Shown here piece by piece: positions 1 through 9,119 of a DNA stretch of 64,000 nucleotides. The translations under genes and the position numbers were made by a program. The stretch is taken from positions 2,342,773 to 2,406,772 of the forward strand of contig NZ_QPFB01000001.1 in assembly GCF_004348115.1 (NCBI RefSeq), given 5' to 3'. Source of the stretch: Stenotrophomonas sp. ATCM1_4. GTDB lineage: Bacteria > Pseudomonadota > Gammaproteobacteria > Xanthomonadales > Xanthomonadaceae. Under the pieces are notes generated by a model, which had not been told where the DNA came from, did not search any database, and saw only the letters and a program-made list of their open reading frames with translations. How positions within the stretch are numbered: the first letter of the stretch is position 1; every line of letters begins with the position of its first letter.

Positions 1-225
1 GCCAATGGTGCCGATGCGGTCGTCGCGCAGGCGGTTGCCTGGCTGCAGGCACAGCTCAAGCTGCCGCGCCAGCCGATGCTGCAGACCCGCGCCATCGCCC
101 GCGCCGACCTGCACGACGCCATGCAACCGGAGCACATCCAGCTTGAGCGGTTCGTCGAGGCCTGGTACTCGGCCGACGCCCAGGGCGCGCTGCAGGCGCT
201 GGCCGCACGCCTGGGCAAGAACTGA
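1..225 (+). CDS. Enoyl-CoA hydratase/isomerase family protein (C-terminal fragment)
   Basis: The reading frame is open from the first base and ends at a TGA at 223-225, leaving 74 residues of a protein that begins outside the window. The visible part is helical, with a segment ending VEAWYSADAQGALQALAARL. This resembles the last helix of crotonase-fold proteins, where the trimer-forming C-terminus usually reads as a W/F..S.EA...L.A.L pattern. The next gene is a fatty-acyl thioesterase, which fits a fatty-acid setting. No catalytic residues are in view, so the family call is inference from the C-terminus and context. Another acyl-CoA enzyme is possible. Confidence 0.55.
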   Translation, partial: ANGADAVVAQAVAWLQAQLKLPRQPMLQTRAIARADLHDAMQPEHIQLERFVEAWYSADAQGALQALAARLGKN

Positions 226-257
226 GCCCCGCCGGCGGGCGGCGCGCTGCCGCCCGT

Positions 258-263
258 TATAAT
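258..263 (+). promoter_or_regulatory. -10 hexamer upstream of tesB
   Basis: A perfect TATAAT lies 30 bases before the TTG start of tesB, in the short gap after the upstream gene. No convincing -35 box is visible 16-18 bases upstream, which is common in this GC-rich group. It suggests that tesB has its own sigma-70 promoter. Confidence 0.5.
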
Positions 264-292
264 CGCGGCCTGTCGAACCGAAGGCCGCCGTC

Positions 293-1192
293 TTGTCCGC
301 CAATGCCGAACCCGTTGTCCCCGAACTGATTGACCTGTTGTCGCTGGAGCGGCTGGAGGACAACCTGTTCCGTGGCCAGAGCCGCGATATCGGCACCAAG
401 TACGTGTTCGGCGGGCAGGTGTTGGGACAGGCGCTGGCCGCCGCCCAGGCCACCATCGACAACGGCCGCCACGTGCATTCGCTGCATGCCTATTTCCTGC
501 GTGCCGGCAACATCGACCACCCGATCATCTACGACGTGGACCGCACCCGCGATGGCGGCAGCTTCTCGGTGCGCCGTGTCACCGCGATCCAGCACGGCAA
601 GGTGATCTTCTTCTGCGCGGCCTCCTTCCAGCAGGCCGAACGCGGCGCCGAGCACCAGCACAAGATGCCGGAGGTGCCGGCACCGGAAGACATCGAGCCC
701 AACCGCCCGCTGCCGGCCGACGTGCTCGAGCGGCTGCCGGTGAAGGTGCAGCGCTGGCTTTCGCGCGGCGGCCCGTTCGAGTTCCGCCATGTCTATCCGC
801 GCGACGAACTGCACCCGCCCAAGCGCCCGCCCTACCACCAGGTGTGGCTGCGACTGAACGAAAAGGTCGGCGATGCACCGGAGCTGCACCAGGCATTGCT
901 GGCCTATGCCTCCGACTTCCACCTGCTCGGCACCGCCACCTTCCCGCACGGCATCAGTTACTACCAGCCGCACGTGCAGATGGCCTCGCTGGACCATGCC
1001 ATCTGGTTCCATCGCCCGTTCCGGGTCGACGACTGGCTGCTGTACTCGCTGGACAGCCCGAGCGCACAGGACGCGCGCGGCCTGGCGCGGGGCCAGTTCT
1101 TCACCCGTGACGGCGTGCTGGTGGCCAGCACCGCGCAGGAAGGCTTGATCCGCGTCACGCCTTCCACCGGCGCCGACGGCGGCAAGGAGTAA
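293..1192 (+). CDS. tesB: Acyl-CoA thioesterase II
   Basis: A 299-residue protein of the normal TesB length (E. coli about 286). It hydrolyses medium- and long-chain acyl-CoA to free fatty acid and CoA in the cytoplasm. The double hot-dog layout is visible: the first fold carries FGGQVLGQAL (residues 39-48) and HSLHAYFLRAG (62-72), and the second carries ASLDHAIWFHRPF (231-243). The catalytic set of E. coli TesB (Asp, Thr, Gln) matches D208 in YASDFHLL, S232 in place of Thr, and Q282 in AQEGLIR. The start is TTG at 293, the first in-frame start after the -10 box; no ATG fits. It is followed four bases later by the DUF2007-like gene, so the two are probably co-transcribed. Confidence 0.93.
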   Translation: MSANAEPVVPELIDLLSLERLEDNLFRGQSRDIGTKYVFGGQVLGQALAAAQATIDNGRHVHSLHAYFLRAGNIDHPIIYDVDRTRDGGSFSVRRVTAIQHGKVIFFCAASFQQAERGAEHQHKMPEVPAPEDIEPNRPLPADVLERLPVKVQRWLSRGGPFEFRHVYPRDELHPPKRPPYHQVWLRLNEKVGDAPELHQALLAYASDFHLLGTATFPHGISYYQPHVQMASLDHAIWFHRPFRVDDWLLYSLDSPSAQDARGLARGQFFTRDGVLVASTAQEGLIRVTPSTGADGGKE

Positions 1193-1195
1193 GCC

Positions 1196-1705
1196 ATGCG
1201 CAAGATCTTCAGCAGCCAGCGCGTGGAGAACGCCGAGGCGGTGGCGCAGATGCTGCGCGATGCCGACATCGAGGTCCGCGTCACCAACGGCCACTCGTAC
1301 CACAGCAAGCGCCGCGGCCAGTTCAGTTACCTGGACAAGAGCGACGGGACCAACCATCCCGCGGTGTGGGTGGTGCATGCCAATGACCAGCCGCGTGCGC
1401 GCGAGATCCTGCGCGGCGCCAACCTGCTGCAGACCACCCGTACCGACCATCCCGTCGCCGAGTACGCCTTCCGCGAAATGCCGCAGCAGGAAAGCGGCGG
1501 CCGCGGCTGGGCATGGCGCATCCGCATCATCCTGCTGGCGGTGATCGCCGGCGTGGTGCTGCTGATGATGCTGCGCCGGCAGGCCGCGCCCACCCCGCCA
1601 GCACCGGCGCCCGCCCCGCAGGCCCAGCCCGCGGCGCCGCAGGCGCCGGAGGAGGTACGCGTGCGGATCCAGCCGACCACCGCGCCGGACGCCGGCAAGA
1701 AATAG
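1196..1705 (+). CDS. DUF2007-like membrane protein
   Basis: 169 residues. The N-terminal 95 residues (MRKIFSSQRVENAEAVAQML...) have the pattern of the DUF2007 'putative signal transducing protein' fold, a small ferredoxin-like domain that starts with a short strand, then a helix that 'watches' neighbouring subunits. A single membrane helix (about 110-126) and a Pro/Ala-rich tail (130-160) follow. Orthologues in xanthomonads have been labelled 'pathogenicity-like', which is not a function. It lies 3 bases after tesB and is probably translated from the same message. Substrate and partner are unknown. Confidence 0.75.
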   Translation: MRKIFSSQRVENAEAVAQMLRDADIEVRVTNGHSYHSKRRGQFSYLDKSDGTNHPAVWVVHANDQPRAREILRGANLLQTTRTDHPVAEYAFREMPQQESGGRGWAWRIRIILLAVIAGVVLLMMLRRQAAPTPPAPAPAPQAQPAAPQAPEEVRVRIQPTTAPDAGKK

Positions 1706-1829
1706 CCCGGATCCGAAACGGGGAAGCGCCAGTGCCACCACCCTGCCCGGCCTTCTCCCTGTTTCCCCGTCCCCGGTCACATCCAGCGCTGGCCTGCGTC
1801 ATGTATTGCGAACCCCGAGGGAAGCGCCC

Positions 1830-3029
1830 ATGACCACCGCCACGCTGGACACCCTGCTGCAACAGGAACTGCCCGCCGCCCGCCGCGGCTGCACCCGCTC
1901 CTACGGGCGCATCGTGCTGGGTTGCCAGAACACGGTGACCGCCATCGCCCTGGCGATCACCCGCGACGTGCAGGCCAGCGAGGACATCGCCCAGGAGGCC
2001 TTCATCAAGGCCTGGCAGCAGCTCAACCAACTCAACAACGGCGCCAGCTTCCTGCCGTGGCTGCGCCAGATCACCCGCAACCTGGCCCGGGACTGGCTGC
2101 GAGCCAACCACAACCGCCCCCTCAGCGGCGAGGCGGCCGAGATCGCCATCGGCATGGCCGCCGACCCCGCACCGGATGCGGTCGAGGCAATGAGCCGCGT
2201 CGAAGAGGAACTGGTCGCCGAGGAAATCATCTCGGCCCTGCCCGAGGACAGCCGCGAGACCCTGCTGCTGTTCTACCGCGAAGGACAGAGCTCGCAGCAG
2301 GTCGCACGGCTGCTGGGCCTGAGCGATGCCGCCGTGCGCAAGCGCTTGTCGCGTGCCCGCGCCACCGTGCGCGACGAACTGCTCAAGCGCTTCGGCGAGT
2401 TCGCCCGCAGCACCGCGCCGGGCACAGCCTTTGCCGCGGCGGTCTGCTCGACGGTGATGCTGGCCGCGCCCGGCACCGCCAGCGCCATCGTGGTCGGCAC
2501 CGCCGCCGGCGCCGGCAAGCTGGGGGCCAGTGGCCTGGGCACGACCACCCTCGGAGGCGGTGCCGCCGCCGGCACGCTCGGGGCGACGGTGAACACCCTG
2601 ATGCCCAACTCCCACGACATCCTGCTGGTCATCGGCAGCATCGCGTTCGGCATGCTGTCGGCCTACCTGTCCAGCCTCTACCTGCTGCGCTATGCCGAGA
2701 CCGCGCAGGAGCGCACGCAGTTGCGCCGTTTCCTGCGCCTGCATGTCACCACCGCCTTCCTGTTCTGCACCAGCACGATGGCGACGGTGCTGCTGCGGAT
2801 GGGCCCCTTGCCCGGGGTGCTGGTCATCGCCGTGGGCATGACCGTGCTGAACTACCAGTACCTGGTCAGCCTGCCGCGGGTGATGGCACCGATGCTGGCG
2901 CGCGACGCCGCGCGCCACGGCCGCCGTGGCCCGACCTGGGTCTATCGCAGCCTGTTCGGCCGCAGCGCGGTGGTTGGCGCGTCGCTGCTCGTGGTGGTCG
3001 CGGTGGTGTACGCCTTGATGGGCAACTGA
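1830..3029 (+). CDS. ECF-type sigma-70 factor with C-terminal membrane domain
   Basis: 399 residues from the ATG at 1830, which is preceded by GAGGGA at a good distance; a TTG eight codons upstream is less likely. Residues 20-95 match sigma region 2 ([20 protein letters not shown], then [18 protein letters not shown]). Residues 130-185 match region 4 with its helix-turn-helix ([37 protein letters not shown]). From residue 200 the protein departs from normal ECF length (about 190). It continues with Gly/Ala-rich and hydrophobic stretches that could form four or five membrane helices (about 205-235, 265-290, 305-345, 375-395). No anti-sigma gene is adjacent, so the membrane domain may itself hold the factor at the membrane. 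That role is inference. Confidence 0.88.
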   Translation: MTTATLDTLLQQELPAARRGCTRSYGRIVLGCQNTVTAIALAITRDVQASEDIAQEAFIKAWQQLNQLNNGASFLPWLRQITRNLARDWLRANHNRPLSGEAAEIAIGMAADPAPDAVEAMSRVEEELVAEEIISALPEDSRETLLLFYREGQSSQQVARLLGLSDAAVRKRLSRARATVRDELLKRFGEFARSTAPGTAFAAAVCSTVMLAAPGTASAIVVGTAAGAGKLGASGLGTTTLGGGAAAGTLGATVNTLMPNSHDILLVIGSIAFGMLSAYLSSLYLLRYAETAQERTQLRRFLRLHVTTAFLFCTSTMATVLLRMGPLPGVLVIAVGMTVLNYQYLVSLPRVMAPMLARDAARHGRRGPTWVYRSLFGRSAVVGASLLVVVAVVYALMGN

Positions 3030-3043
3030 GGCCGGACATGAAA

Positions 3044-3069
3044 CACCCCCGCTGTTGCCAGCGGGGGTG
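3044..3069. terminator. Hairpin terminator between sigma-factor and EF-hand genes
   Basis: A perfect 11-bp stem (3044-3054 with 3059-3069) with a TTGC loop sits between two convergent genes. On the minus strand it is followed by TTT (3041-3043), so it best serves the EF-hand gene. It may act on both strands. Confidence 0.75.
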
Positions 3070-3096
3070 CTGTCGATCGGCGCCTCTCCGGAAGGG

Positions 3097-3672
3097 TTAC
3101 TTCGCAGCCGGAGCCTGCGGCGGCATCGGACCGCGCGGGCCGCGCGACCGCTCCTTGCCGCGTGCTGCGTCCAGTTCGGCCTGGCTCAACTTGCCGTCCT
3201 TGTCGGTGTCGGCCTGGGTGAACCATTCGGTGCGGCGCTGCTCGGCGCGGGCCTGGCGGTCGGCCTGGTCGATGAAGCCGTCCTTGTTGACGTCGAGACG
3301 GTCGAAGTGGGCCCGGTACTCGGCAGCGCTGATCCGGCCGTCGTTGTCGGTGTCCATGCCGCGCAGCATGAAGCCATCACGTCCGCCATGGCCCGCATGG
3401 CCATGGCCGCCCCGGCCATGCCGGTCGGCGAAACGCGGGGCCGGCAGCTCCTCGCGCGACAGCTTGCCATCCTTGTTCTTGTCCAGCTCGTCGAAGCGCT
3501 GGGCCAGGCGCGGATGCGAGGCGGCTTCCTGGCGATCGATCACGCCATCACCGTTGGCATCCATGCGCGGCGGCGTGGGTCGCTGGCCGGCGGGACTGGC
3601 AGCCAGTGCAACACCGGTGGCCGACGTGGCCAGCAGCAGGGCCAGCAGGAGGAAGGGCTTGCGTTGGGTCAT
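3097..3672 (-). CDS. Exported EF-hand calcium-binding protein
   Basis: 191 residues starting at the ATG at 3672 (MTQRKPF). A longer upstream frame has no signal-like start. The first 27 residues form a classical signal peptide ([17 protein letters not shown]). Five EF-hand loops follow, each with the Asp-x-Asn/Asp-x-Asp-Gly pattern: [48 protein letters not shown] and [13 protein letters not shown] Gly/His-rich stretch ([15 protein letters not shown]) between the second and third loops could bind other metals. It is likely a periplasmic Ca2+ buffer or sensor. Such proteins are common in Xanthomonadaceae but their partners are not known. It converges with the sigma-factor gene. Confidence 0.87.
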   Translation of the reverse strand: MTQRKPFLLLALLLATSATGVALAASPAGQRPTPPRMDANGDGVIDRQEAASHPRLAQRFDELDKNKDGKLSREELPAPRFADRHGRGGHGHAGHGGRDGFMLRGMDTDNDGRISAAEYRAHFDRLDVNKDGFIDQADRQARAEQRRTEWFTQADTDKDGKLSQAELDAARGKERSRGPRGPMPPQAPAAK

Positions 3673-3822
3673 GGTGCGACTCCGTTGGTGGAAGAACGGA
3701 CGCGACAGTGCGTCCTCGCTACCGTCAACGCGCGGGGGAAACACCGGTTGACGTCTCCACCGGCGATATTCATCGGGCAGACAGACGCAGGTTCTGCGAC
3801 GACGCGGGGCTATGCTTGCCCC

Positions 3823-4584
3823 ATGGCAGTACATGACGAAACCAATCAGGAACTACGCCTGTTCCAGACCGGGGAACACCCCTGCGGCTACTGGCCGGAG
3901 CGGCAGGCGCGCGATCTCGTGCTCGACCCCCAGGACGAGCGCCTGGGCACGCTGTACCCGATGGCCTTGAGCTGGGGCTTCCGCCGCTCCGGCGACTTGG
4001 TCTACCGCCCGCACTGCCAGAACTGCCGTGCCTGCGTGCCGGTGCGCATCCCGGTGGCGCGCTTCGCGCCGGACCGCAGCCAGCGCCGCTGCCTGGCCCG
4101 CAACGCCGACCTGGAATGCCGGGTGCTGCCGGCCGAACGCACGGACGAGCAGTTCGCGCTCTACCAGCGCTACCTGCAGCACCGCCATGCCCGTGGCGGC
4201 ATGGACGACCATGGCCCACACGAGTTCGACCAGTTCCTGATCGGCAGTTGGTCGCACGGGCGCTTCATGGAGATCCGCAGCCCGACCGTGGACCACCAGC
4301 GCGGCCGGCTGCTGGGCGTGGCGGTGACCGACGTCACCGAACTTGGCCTGTCGGCGGTGTACACCTTCTTCGACCCGGAGCAGGACAAGCGCAGCCTGGG
4401 CACCTTCGCGATCCTGCAGCAGATTGCCTGGGCCCAGCGCGGTGGCCTGCCCCACCTGTACCTGGGCTACTGGATCCACGGCCATCGCAAGATGGACTAC
4501 AAGCGCCGCTACCATCCGCTGGAGTATTTCGACGGGCGGCACTGGCGGCAGGCCGATCCGGGGAACGAAGCGTTGCAGTCTTGA
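3823..4584 (+). CDS. bpt: Aspartate/glutamate leucyltransferase (tRNA-protein transferase)
   Basis: 253 residues, the usual length of bacterial Bpt/Ate1 proteins. It transfers leucine from Leu-tRNA to proteins with N-terminal Asp or Glu, marking them for ClpSAP degradation (N-degron pathway). Supporting motifs are the N-terminal [18 protein letters not shown], the Cys-rich [15 protein letters not shown] that resembles the ATE1 N-terminal domain, HRHARGGM in the middle, and the C-terminal [23 protein letters not shown]. The ATG at 3823 begins right after a TATGCT -10-like hexamer (3811-3816), so transcription may start close to the gene. A longer upstream frame is a shadow of the EF-hand gene. 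Confidence 0.93.
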   Translation: MAVHDETNQELRLFQTGEHPCGYWPERQARDLVLDPQDERLGTLYPMALSWGFRRSGDLVYRPHCQNCRACVPVRIPVARFAPDRSQRRCLARNADLECRVLPAERTDEQFALYQRYLQHRHARGGMDDHGPHEFDQFLIGSWSHGRFMEIRSPTVDHQRGRLLGVAVTDVTELGLSAVYTFFDPEQDKRSLGTFAILQQIAWAQRGGLPHLYLGYWIHGHRKMDYKRRYHPLEYFDGRHWRQADPGNEALQS

Positions 4585-4678
4585 TTTGAATTTAACCAAA
4601 GTTCACGCAAAGTTACGCCCGTCGCCGCGGACCTCGCGGCGGCCAAAAGGAAGAACCCCTGTCCAACTGGAGCTATGC

Positions 4679-5056
4679 GTGAAGATCAAGATCCTGGCTG
4701 TTGCCGCTTTTGCCGTCCTGTCCCTGGCCGCCTGCAAGAAGGCCGAGACGCCTGCCGACCCGGCAGCCCCCGCAGCTCCGGCCGCCTCCGCCCCGGCCGC
4801 CGTCACCCCGGCGCCGACCACCGACACCGTTGATGCCGGCACCGGCGTCCCGGAATGCGACCAGTACCTGGAGAAGGTCTACGCCTGCATCAGCGACAAG
4901 GTTCCCGAAGCCCAGCGCGACATGATGAAGCAGGGCATCGAGCAGTCGAAGAACGCCTGGAAGGGCATCTCCGACAAGACCGCCCTGGCCGCCCAGTGCA
5001 AGACCGCCATGGACCAGGCCAAGACCAGCTTCGGCGCCATGGGCTGCACGTTCTGA
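4679..5056 (+). CDS. Small Cys-rich lipoprotein of unknown function
   Basis: 125 residues from a GTG at 4679, with GGAG at 4669-4672 as ribosome site; a nearby ATG (4675) is out of frame. The signal ends in LSLAAC, a clear lipobox, giving a lipidated Cys near residue 19. A low-complexity Ala/Pro linker (about 22-55) leads to a folded domain of about 70 residues with four Cys (ECDQYLEKVYAC, AAQCK, MGCTF), probably two disulfides. No enzyme motif is visible. The first residues (LSLAACKK) are nearly identical to those of the M2 peptidase lipoprotein at 28 kb. It is probably periplasmic and membrane-anchored. Confidence 0.82.
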   Translation: MKIKILAVAAFAVLSLAACKKAETPADPAAPAAPAASAPAAVTPAPTTDTVDAGTGVPECDQYLEKVYACISDKVPEAQRDMMKQGIEQSKNAWKGISDKTALAAQCKTAMDQAKTSFGAMGCTF

Positions 5057-5080
5057 TCCCACGCTGAGCCGGACCTCGGA

Positions 5081-5107
5081 CGCCCCGCCCCCGCGGGGCG
5101 TTCGTAT
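5081..5107 (+). terminator. Terminator after the small lipoprotein gene
   Basis: An 8-bp GC stem (5081-5088 with 5093-5100) with a CCCC loop is followed by TTCGTATTTCT. It lies 25 bases after the stop codon of the lipoprotein gene. Confidence 0.65.
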
Positions 5108-5145
5108 TTCTCGTACCGGTCATGAGGTCGTGAGAAAATGCCCGG

Positions 5146-6345
5146 ATGCGCATTCCCACTTTCCTGCTCCCCATGACCCTGCTGCTGGCAGCCTGTTCCA
5201 CCTCCGCGAACACCGCCAGCGTGCCCTCCTCCGCCGACCACCTGCGGCTGGCCACGTACAACACCTCGCTGTACTCCGACGAGGAAGGTGGCCTGATCCG
5301 CGAACTGCAGGGCGACAGCGCCCATGCACGCAAGATCGCCGCGGTGCTGCAACAGGCGCGCCCGGACCTGGTGCTGCTCAACGAGTTCGACTTCGACCCG
5401 GCCCACCGGGCCGCCGAGCTGTTCCAGCAGCGCTACCTCGAAGTGGCCCAGCCCGGTGGCGGCGAACCGCTGCACTACCCCTACCGCTACCTGGCACCGG
5501 TCAACACCGGCGTGCCCAGCGGCCTGGACCTGGACAACAACGGCAGCGTCGGCGGCACCGGCCGCGAGCGTGGCAACGATGCGTGGGGCTACGGCCTGCA
5601 CCCGGGCCAGTACGGCATGCTGGTGCTGTCCCGCTACCCCATCGACGAGAAGCACGTACGCAGCTTCCAGCTGCTGAAGTGGAGCGCCATGCCCGGCGCG
5701 CTGCGCCCGATCGAGCCGGGCACCGGCAAATCGTTCTGGCCCGATGCGGTGTGGTCACAGCTGCGCCTGTCGTCCAAGTCGCACTGGGACGTGCCGGTGG
5801 AAACCCCGCTGGGCACCGTGCATGTGCTGGCCTCCCACCCCACCCCGCCGGTGTTCGATGGCAAGGAGAAGCGCAACGCCGCGCGCAACCATGACGAGCT
5901 GCGGCTGTGGAAGGACTATCTCGATGGCGGCAACGACGCCTGGCTGTGCGACGACCAGGGCCGCTGCGGCGGGCTGGCCGCCGATGCGCGGTTCGTGATC
6001 GTCGGCGACATGAACAACGACCCGGTCGATGGCGACGGCCGCCACGACGCCATCCTCGAACTGCTCGAGCATCCGCGCGTGCTGCGCTACCCCACGCCGA
6101 GCAGCGAGGGCGCGCGCGAGACCAGCCTGGCCTATGCCGAAAAGGGCCTGGTCCGACGCGGCGCACCGCAGCACGCCACCGGTGATTTCGGCCCGCGCTC
6201 GGGCACGATGCGCCTGGACTACGTGCTGCCATCCACGGGTTTCAGCTACATCGGCAGCGGCGTGTTCTGGCCGGCCAACGCCAGCCCCGAGGCGAAGATC
6301 GCCGACGGCAGCGACCACCATCTGGTCTGGGTGGACGTGCGCTGA
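5146..6345 (+). CDS. Endonuclease/exonuclease/phosphatase-family lipoprotein
   Basis: 399 residues with a lipoprotein signal (MTLLLAACSTS; lipidated Cys near residue 17). The remainder is an EEP fold: the metal and substrate residues appear as RLATYNTSLYS (Asn), LVLLNEFDFDP (Glu), VHVLASHPTPP (His), FVIVGDMNNDP (Asp/Asn pair), MRLDYVLPS and ADGSDHHLVWVDV (terminal Asp-His). All expected catalytic positions are present, so it should be an active Mg-dependent phosphodiesterase or phosphatase on the outer side of the inner membrane or in the outer membrane. The family includes nucleases, sphingomyelinases and inositol phosphatases; the substrate cannot be told from sequence. The ATG at 5146 is the only sensible start. 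Confidence 0.87.
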   Translation: MRIPTFLLPMTLLLAACSTSANTASVPSSADHLRLATYNTSLYSDEEGGLIRELQGDSAHARKIAAVLQQARPDLVLLNEFDFDPAHRAAELFQQRYLEVAQPGGGEPLHYPYRYLAPVNTGVPSGLDLDNNGSVGGTGRERGNDAWGYGLHPGQYGMLVLSRYPIDEKHVRSFQLLKWSAMPGALRPIEPGTGKSFWPDAVWSQLRLSSKSHWDVPVETPLGTVHVLASHPTPPVFDGKEKRNAARNHDELRLWKDYLDGGNDAWLCDDQGRCGGLAADARFVIVGDMNNDPVDGDGRHDAILELLEHPRVLRYPTPSSEGARETSLAYAEKGLVRRGAPQHATGDFGPRSGTMRLDYVLPSTGFSYIGSGVFWPANASPEAKIADGSDHHLVWVDVR

Positions 6346-6356
6346 GGGCTTACGGA

Positions 6357-6383
6357 AAACGCCGGCGGAAGCCGGCGTTTTTT
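6357..6383 (+). terminator. Strong rho-independent terminator after the EEP lipoprotein gene
   Basis: A perfect 10-bp stem (6357-6366 with 6371-6380), GGAA loop and a run of six T (6378-6383) start 12 bases after the stop codon. Confidence 0.92.
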
Positions 6384-6404
6384 GTTGCGGCAAGACCAAA
6401 AGCT

Positions 6405-6535
6405 TACCCCTCCCCCGTCCTACCCTTGGCTGCGCCATAGGGAGGCGGCGGTTCTGCGCGGCGCTTCAGGCTGCAACGAACCCTGCTTTTGCCCCACCCT
6501 TTGGCACAACCAAGGGGAGGGTTCGGGAGGGGGCT
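6405..6535. repeat. Imperfect long inverted repeat (intergenic palindromic element)
   Basis: The space between two convergent genes holds arms of about 39 bases (6407-6445 and about 6491-6533) that are inverted copies at roughly 80% identity by eye. Both are rich in CCCCTCCC/GGGAGGGG. The composition resembles the intergenic elements at 36392, 59220 and 63532. It looks like a REP/MITE-type insertion without a coding region. Confidence 0.6.
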
Positions 6536-6552
6536 CCAAAAACGCGCTCAGC

Positions 6553-7737
6553 TCAGCGCAACTCAATCCCGATCGCAGCCGCCGCATCGCGCGCGATCGC
6601 ACGCGCCTGGTCCACGTCGGCCGCGCGCGCCAGGGTGACGCCGACGCGGCGCTGGCCCTGCACCATCGGCTTGCCGAACAGGCGCAGCGCCGAATCCGGG
6701 TGCAACAGCGCTTCGGCCACGTTGCTGAAGAACGGCACGCCATTGCCCTGCGCCAGCATCGCGCACGAGGCCGATGCGCCGTGGTGACGGATCACCGGGA
6801 TCGGCAGGCCCAGGATCGCGCGGGCATGCAGCGCGAACTCACTCAGCTCCTGCGATACCAGCGTGACCAGGCCGGTGTCGTGCGGACGCGGCGAGACCTC
6901 GCTGAACCAGACATCGTCGCCCTTCACGAACAGCTCCACGCCGAACAGGCCCCAGCCACCGAGGTCGTCGGTGATGGCGCGGGCAATCTGCTGCGCGCGC
7001 TCCAGCGCCTTGGGCGACATCGCCTGCGGCTGCCAGCTTTCGCGGTAGTCACCGTCGCGCTGCAGGTGCCCAACCGGATCGCAGAACGACGTGCCGCCGG
7101 CATGGCGCACAGTCAGCAGGGTGATCTCGTACTCGAAGTCGATGAAGCCCTCGACGATGCAGCGACCGGCACCGGCGCGGCCCCCGGTCTGCGCGTAGTC
7201 CCACGCCGGGCCGATGTCGGCCTCGCTGCGCAACGTGCTCTGGCCCTTGCCCGAGGACGACATCACCGGCTTGACCACGCACGGCAGGCCGATCGCGGCC
7301 ACCGCATCGCGGTATTCGGCCTCGGTATCGACGAAACGGTACGGCGAGGTCGGCAGGCCCAGCGTCTCGGCCGCCAGCCGGCGGATGCCCTCGCGGTCCA
7401 TGGTCAGGCGCGCGGCGCGGGCGGTCGGGATCACCCGCAGGCCCTGTTCGGCTTCCAGCTGCACCAGGGTTTCGGTGTGGATGGCCTCGATCTCCGGCAC
7501 GACCAGATGCGGCTGCTCCTGGGCAATCACGGCCTTCAGCGCCGCCGGGTCGAGCATGTCCAGCACGTGGCTGCGGTGCGCCACCTGCATGGCCGGCGCA
7601 TCGGCATACCGGTCGGCGGCAATCACTTCCACCCCGAAGCGCTGCAGCTCGATGGCGACTTCCTTGCCCAGTTCACCGGAGCCGAGCAGCAGGACACGGG
7701 TGGCGGAGGGCGACAGCGGGGTACCGAGCGTGGTCAT
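6553..7737 (-). CDS. purT: Formate-dependent phosphoribosylglycinamide formyltransferase
   Basis: 394 residues from the ATG at 7737. PurT makes formyl-GAR from GAR, formate and ATP in the third step of purine synthesis, replacing the folate-dependent PurN. It is an ATP-grasp enzyme: the N-terminal domain begins with [21 protein letters not shown], an inter-domain [14 protein letters not shown] block follows, and the ATP-grasp core carries [16 protein letters not shown] (phosphate loop), [18 protein letters not shown] and the Mg-binding [18 protein letters not shown]. The length matches E. coli PurT (392). It is monocistronic, converges with the EEP gene and diverges from the SPFH operon. Confidence 0.97.
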   Translation of the reverse strand: MTTLGTPLSPSATRVLLLGSGELGKEVAIELQRFGVEVIAADRYADAPAMQVAHRSHVLDMLDPAALKAVIAQEQPHLVVPEIEAIHTETLVQLEAEQGLRVIPTARAARLTMDREGIRRLAAETLGLPTSPYRFVDTEAEYRDAVAAIGLPCVVKPVMSSSGKGQSTLRSEADIGPAWDYAQTGGRAGAGRCIVEGFIDFEYEITLLTVRHAGGTSFCDPVGHLQRDGDYRESWQPQAMSPKALERAQQIARAITDDLGGWGLFGVELFVKGDDVWFSEVSPRPHDTGLVTLVSQELSEFALHARAILGLPIPVIRHHGASASCAMLAQGNGVPFFSNVAEALLHPDSALRLFGKPMVQGQRRVGVTLARAADVDQARAIARDAAAAIGIELR

Positions 7738-7895
7738 CAGGCGATTCCGGGGGCAGGACCAAAAGGGATGCACATTCTAGGCAAGCCGGCCCCTGGGCGG
7801 GGCCGCGCGCGCCGCACCGCCAGGCGGCACGGGGTTCCGTCCACCACCCCGCTTCCGGGTGCCAATCCCGGCCGTCCGCGGGGCACTTGCGGATT

Positions 7896-7912
7896 GATAT
7901 CAATTTGATATC
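7896..7912. promoter_or_regulatory. Perfect 17-bp palindrome, candidate operator of the SPFH/Arc operon
   Basis: GATATCAATTTGATATC is an exact inverted repeat (8-bp arms around one central T). It is an AT-rich island in a very GC-rich window, ending 30 bases before the first ATG of an operon that encodes an Arc-like ribbon-helix-helix protein. Dimeric RHH repressors bind this type of symmetric site, so autoregulation is a reasonable inference. Confidence 0.6.
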
Positions 7913-7942
7913 TTCGCGCTCAACCACCACGGAAGACGTGCC

Positions 7943-8824
7943 ATGAAAGAGAAGCCTCTCAGTTCGCTGTCCGGTATCCCCACCCTGCTTGGCACCCTCG
8001 CCCTGATGCTGGCGGGCACGGTCGCCATCATCTTCGCCGTGGTCCTGACCAAATCCGGCCTGGGCGGCGGCGGGTTGATGGTGCTTGCCGGCATCGTGCT
8101 GGTGACCGTCGGCATCTTCCTCAGCTGCGGCCTGTACATGGTCCAGCCCAACCAGGCCGCGGTGCTCAGCCTGTTCGGCAAGTACGTCGGCACGGTCAAG
8201 GACAACGGCCTGCGCTGGAACAACCCCTTCCTGACCAAGCGCAAGGTCAGCCAGCGCGTGCGCAACTTCGAGAGCGGCAAGCTCAAGGTCAACGAGCTGG
8301 ACGGCTCGCCCATCGAGATCGCCGCGGTCATCGTCTGGCAGGTGGTCGATGCCTCCGAAGCGGTCTACAACGTCGATGACTACGAGAGCTTCGTGCACAT
8401 CCAGTCCGAGTCGGCGCTGCGCGCAATGGCCACCAGCTACCCCTACGACCAGCACACCGACGGGCAGCTGGCCCTGCGCAGCCATGCCAGCGAGATCTCC
8501 CAGCACCTGAAGGACGAGTTGGCCGAACGCCTGGCCGATGCCGGCGTGCAGGTGCTCGATGCCCGCATCAGCCACCTGGCCTACGCGCCGGAAATCGCCC
8601 AGGCCATGCTGCAGCGCCAGCAGGCCAGCGCGGTGATCGCCGCACGCACGCAGATCGTGGCCGGTGCCGTCGGCATGGTCGAGATGGCCCTGGTCGAACT
8701 GCAGAAGAACGCCGTGGTCGAGCTGGACGAGGAGCGCAAGGCGCACATGGTCAGCAACCTGCTCACCGTGTTGTGCTCGGACCGCGGCACCCAGCCGATC
8801 GTCAATGCCGGCTCGCTATACTGA
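7943..8824 (+). CDS. SPFH/Band 7 (stomatin/prohibitin-like) membrane protein
   Basis: 293 residues. Two membrane helices sit at the N-terminus (about 15-35 and 42-63), followed by an SPFH domain that starts [20 protein letters not shown] (60-79). It continues through [10 protein letters not shown] and [20 protein letters not shown], and a long helical segment rich in Ala, Glu and Gln follows (190-260). Such proteins assemble in membrane microdomains and often scaffold or protect other membrane proteins. It is the first gene of an overlapping operon (7943-11341), under the palindrome at 7896-7912. No protease partner of the NfeD type is present, so it is not a classical slipin pair. Confidence 0.9.
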   Translation: MKEKPLSSLSGIPTLLGTLALMLAGTVAIIFAVVLTKSGLGGGGLMVLAGIVLVTVGIFLSCGLYMVQPNQAAVLSLFGKYVGTVKDNGLRWNNPFLTKRKVSQRVRNFESGKLKVNELDGSPIEIAAVIVWQVVDASEAVYNVDDYESFVHIQSESALRAMATSYPYDQHTDGQLALRSHASEISQHLKDELAERLADAGVQVLDARISHLAYAPEIAQAMLQRQQASAVIAARTQIVAGAVGMVEMALVELQKNAVVELDEERKAHMVSNLLTVLCSDRGTQPIVNAGSLY

Positions 8825-8834
8825 GGACCTCCCG

Positions 8835-9119
8835 TTGAATGCCCTTGCCCCCCTGATCATCGCCGCCACCGGCATCCCCGCCCTGTGCTTCGCCGCCTGG
8901 AGCGGCCGCCCCGGCACCGTGCATGCGCGCGGGCTGGGGCTGCGCTGGGCATTGATCGCGCTGTGCCTGTTCGTCGGCGCGGTTGGCGTATACCTGGCCG
9001 GCGACAACCGCAACATCGCCTACGGCGTGGTGATCGCGCTGGTGATCGCGGTCAACGCGCTGGGCATCTCGCTGGTGGTGCACCTGCGCCGCGAGCGCAA
9101 CGGAGTCCCCCGCAAGTGA
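8835..9119 (+). CDS. Small two-helix membrane protein
   Basis: 94 residues from a TTG at 8835, with GAGG at 8823-8826; no in-frame ATG exists before the first hydrophobic helix. Hydrophobic stretches at about 3-20, 38-55 and 64-82 suggest two or three membrane helices; the tail is basic ([12 protein letters not shown]). It resembles no family I can name. It is ten bases from the SPFH stop and overlaps the Arc-like gene by four bases, so it is surely co-translated with them. Confidence 0.75.
   Translation: MNALAPLIIAATGIPALCFAAWSGRPGTVHARGLGLRWALIALCLFVGAVGVYLAGDNRNIAYGVVIALVIAVNALGISLVVHLRRERNGVPRK

Noticed and set aside
257-1780. 507-codon minus-strand frame opposite tesB and the DUF2007-like gene
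   Set aside because: Composition is Ala/Gly/His/Arg-rich without motifs, typical of the antisense shadow in GC-rich DNA; the plus-strand genes have clear family motifs.
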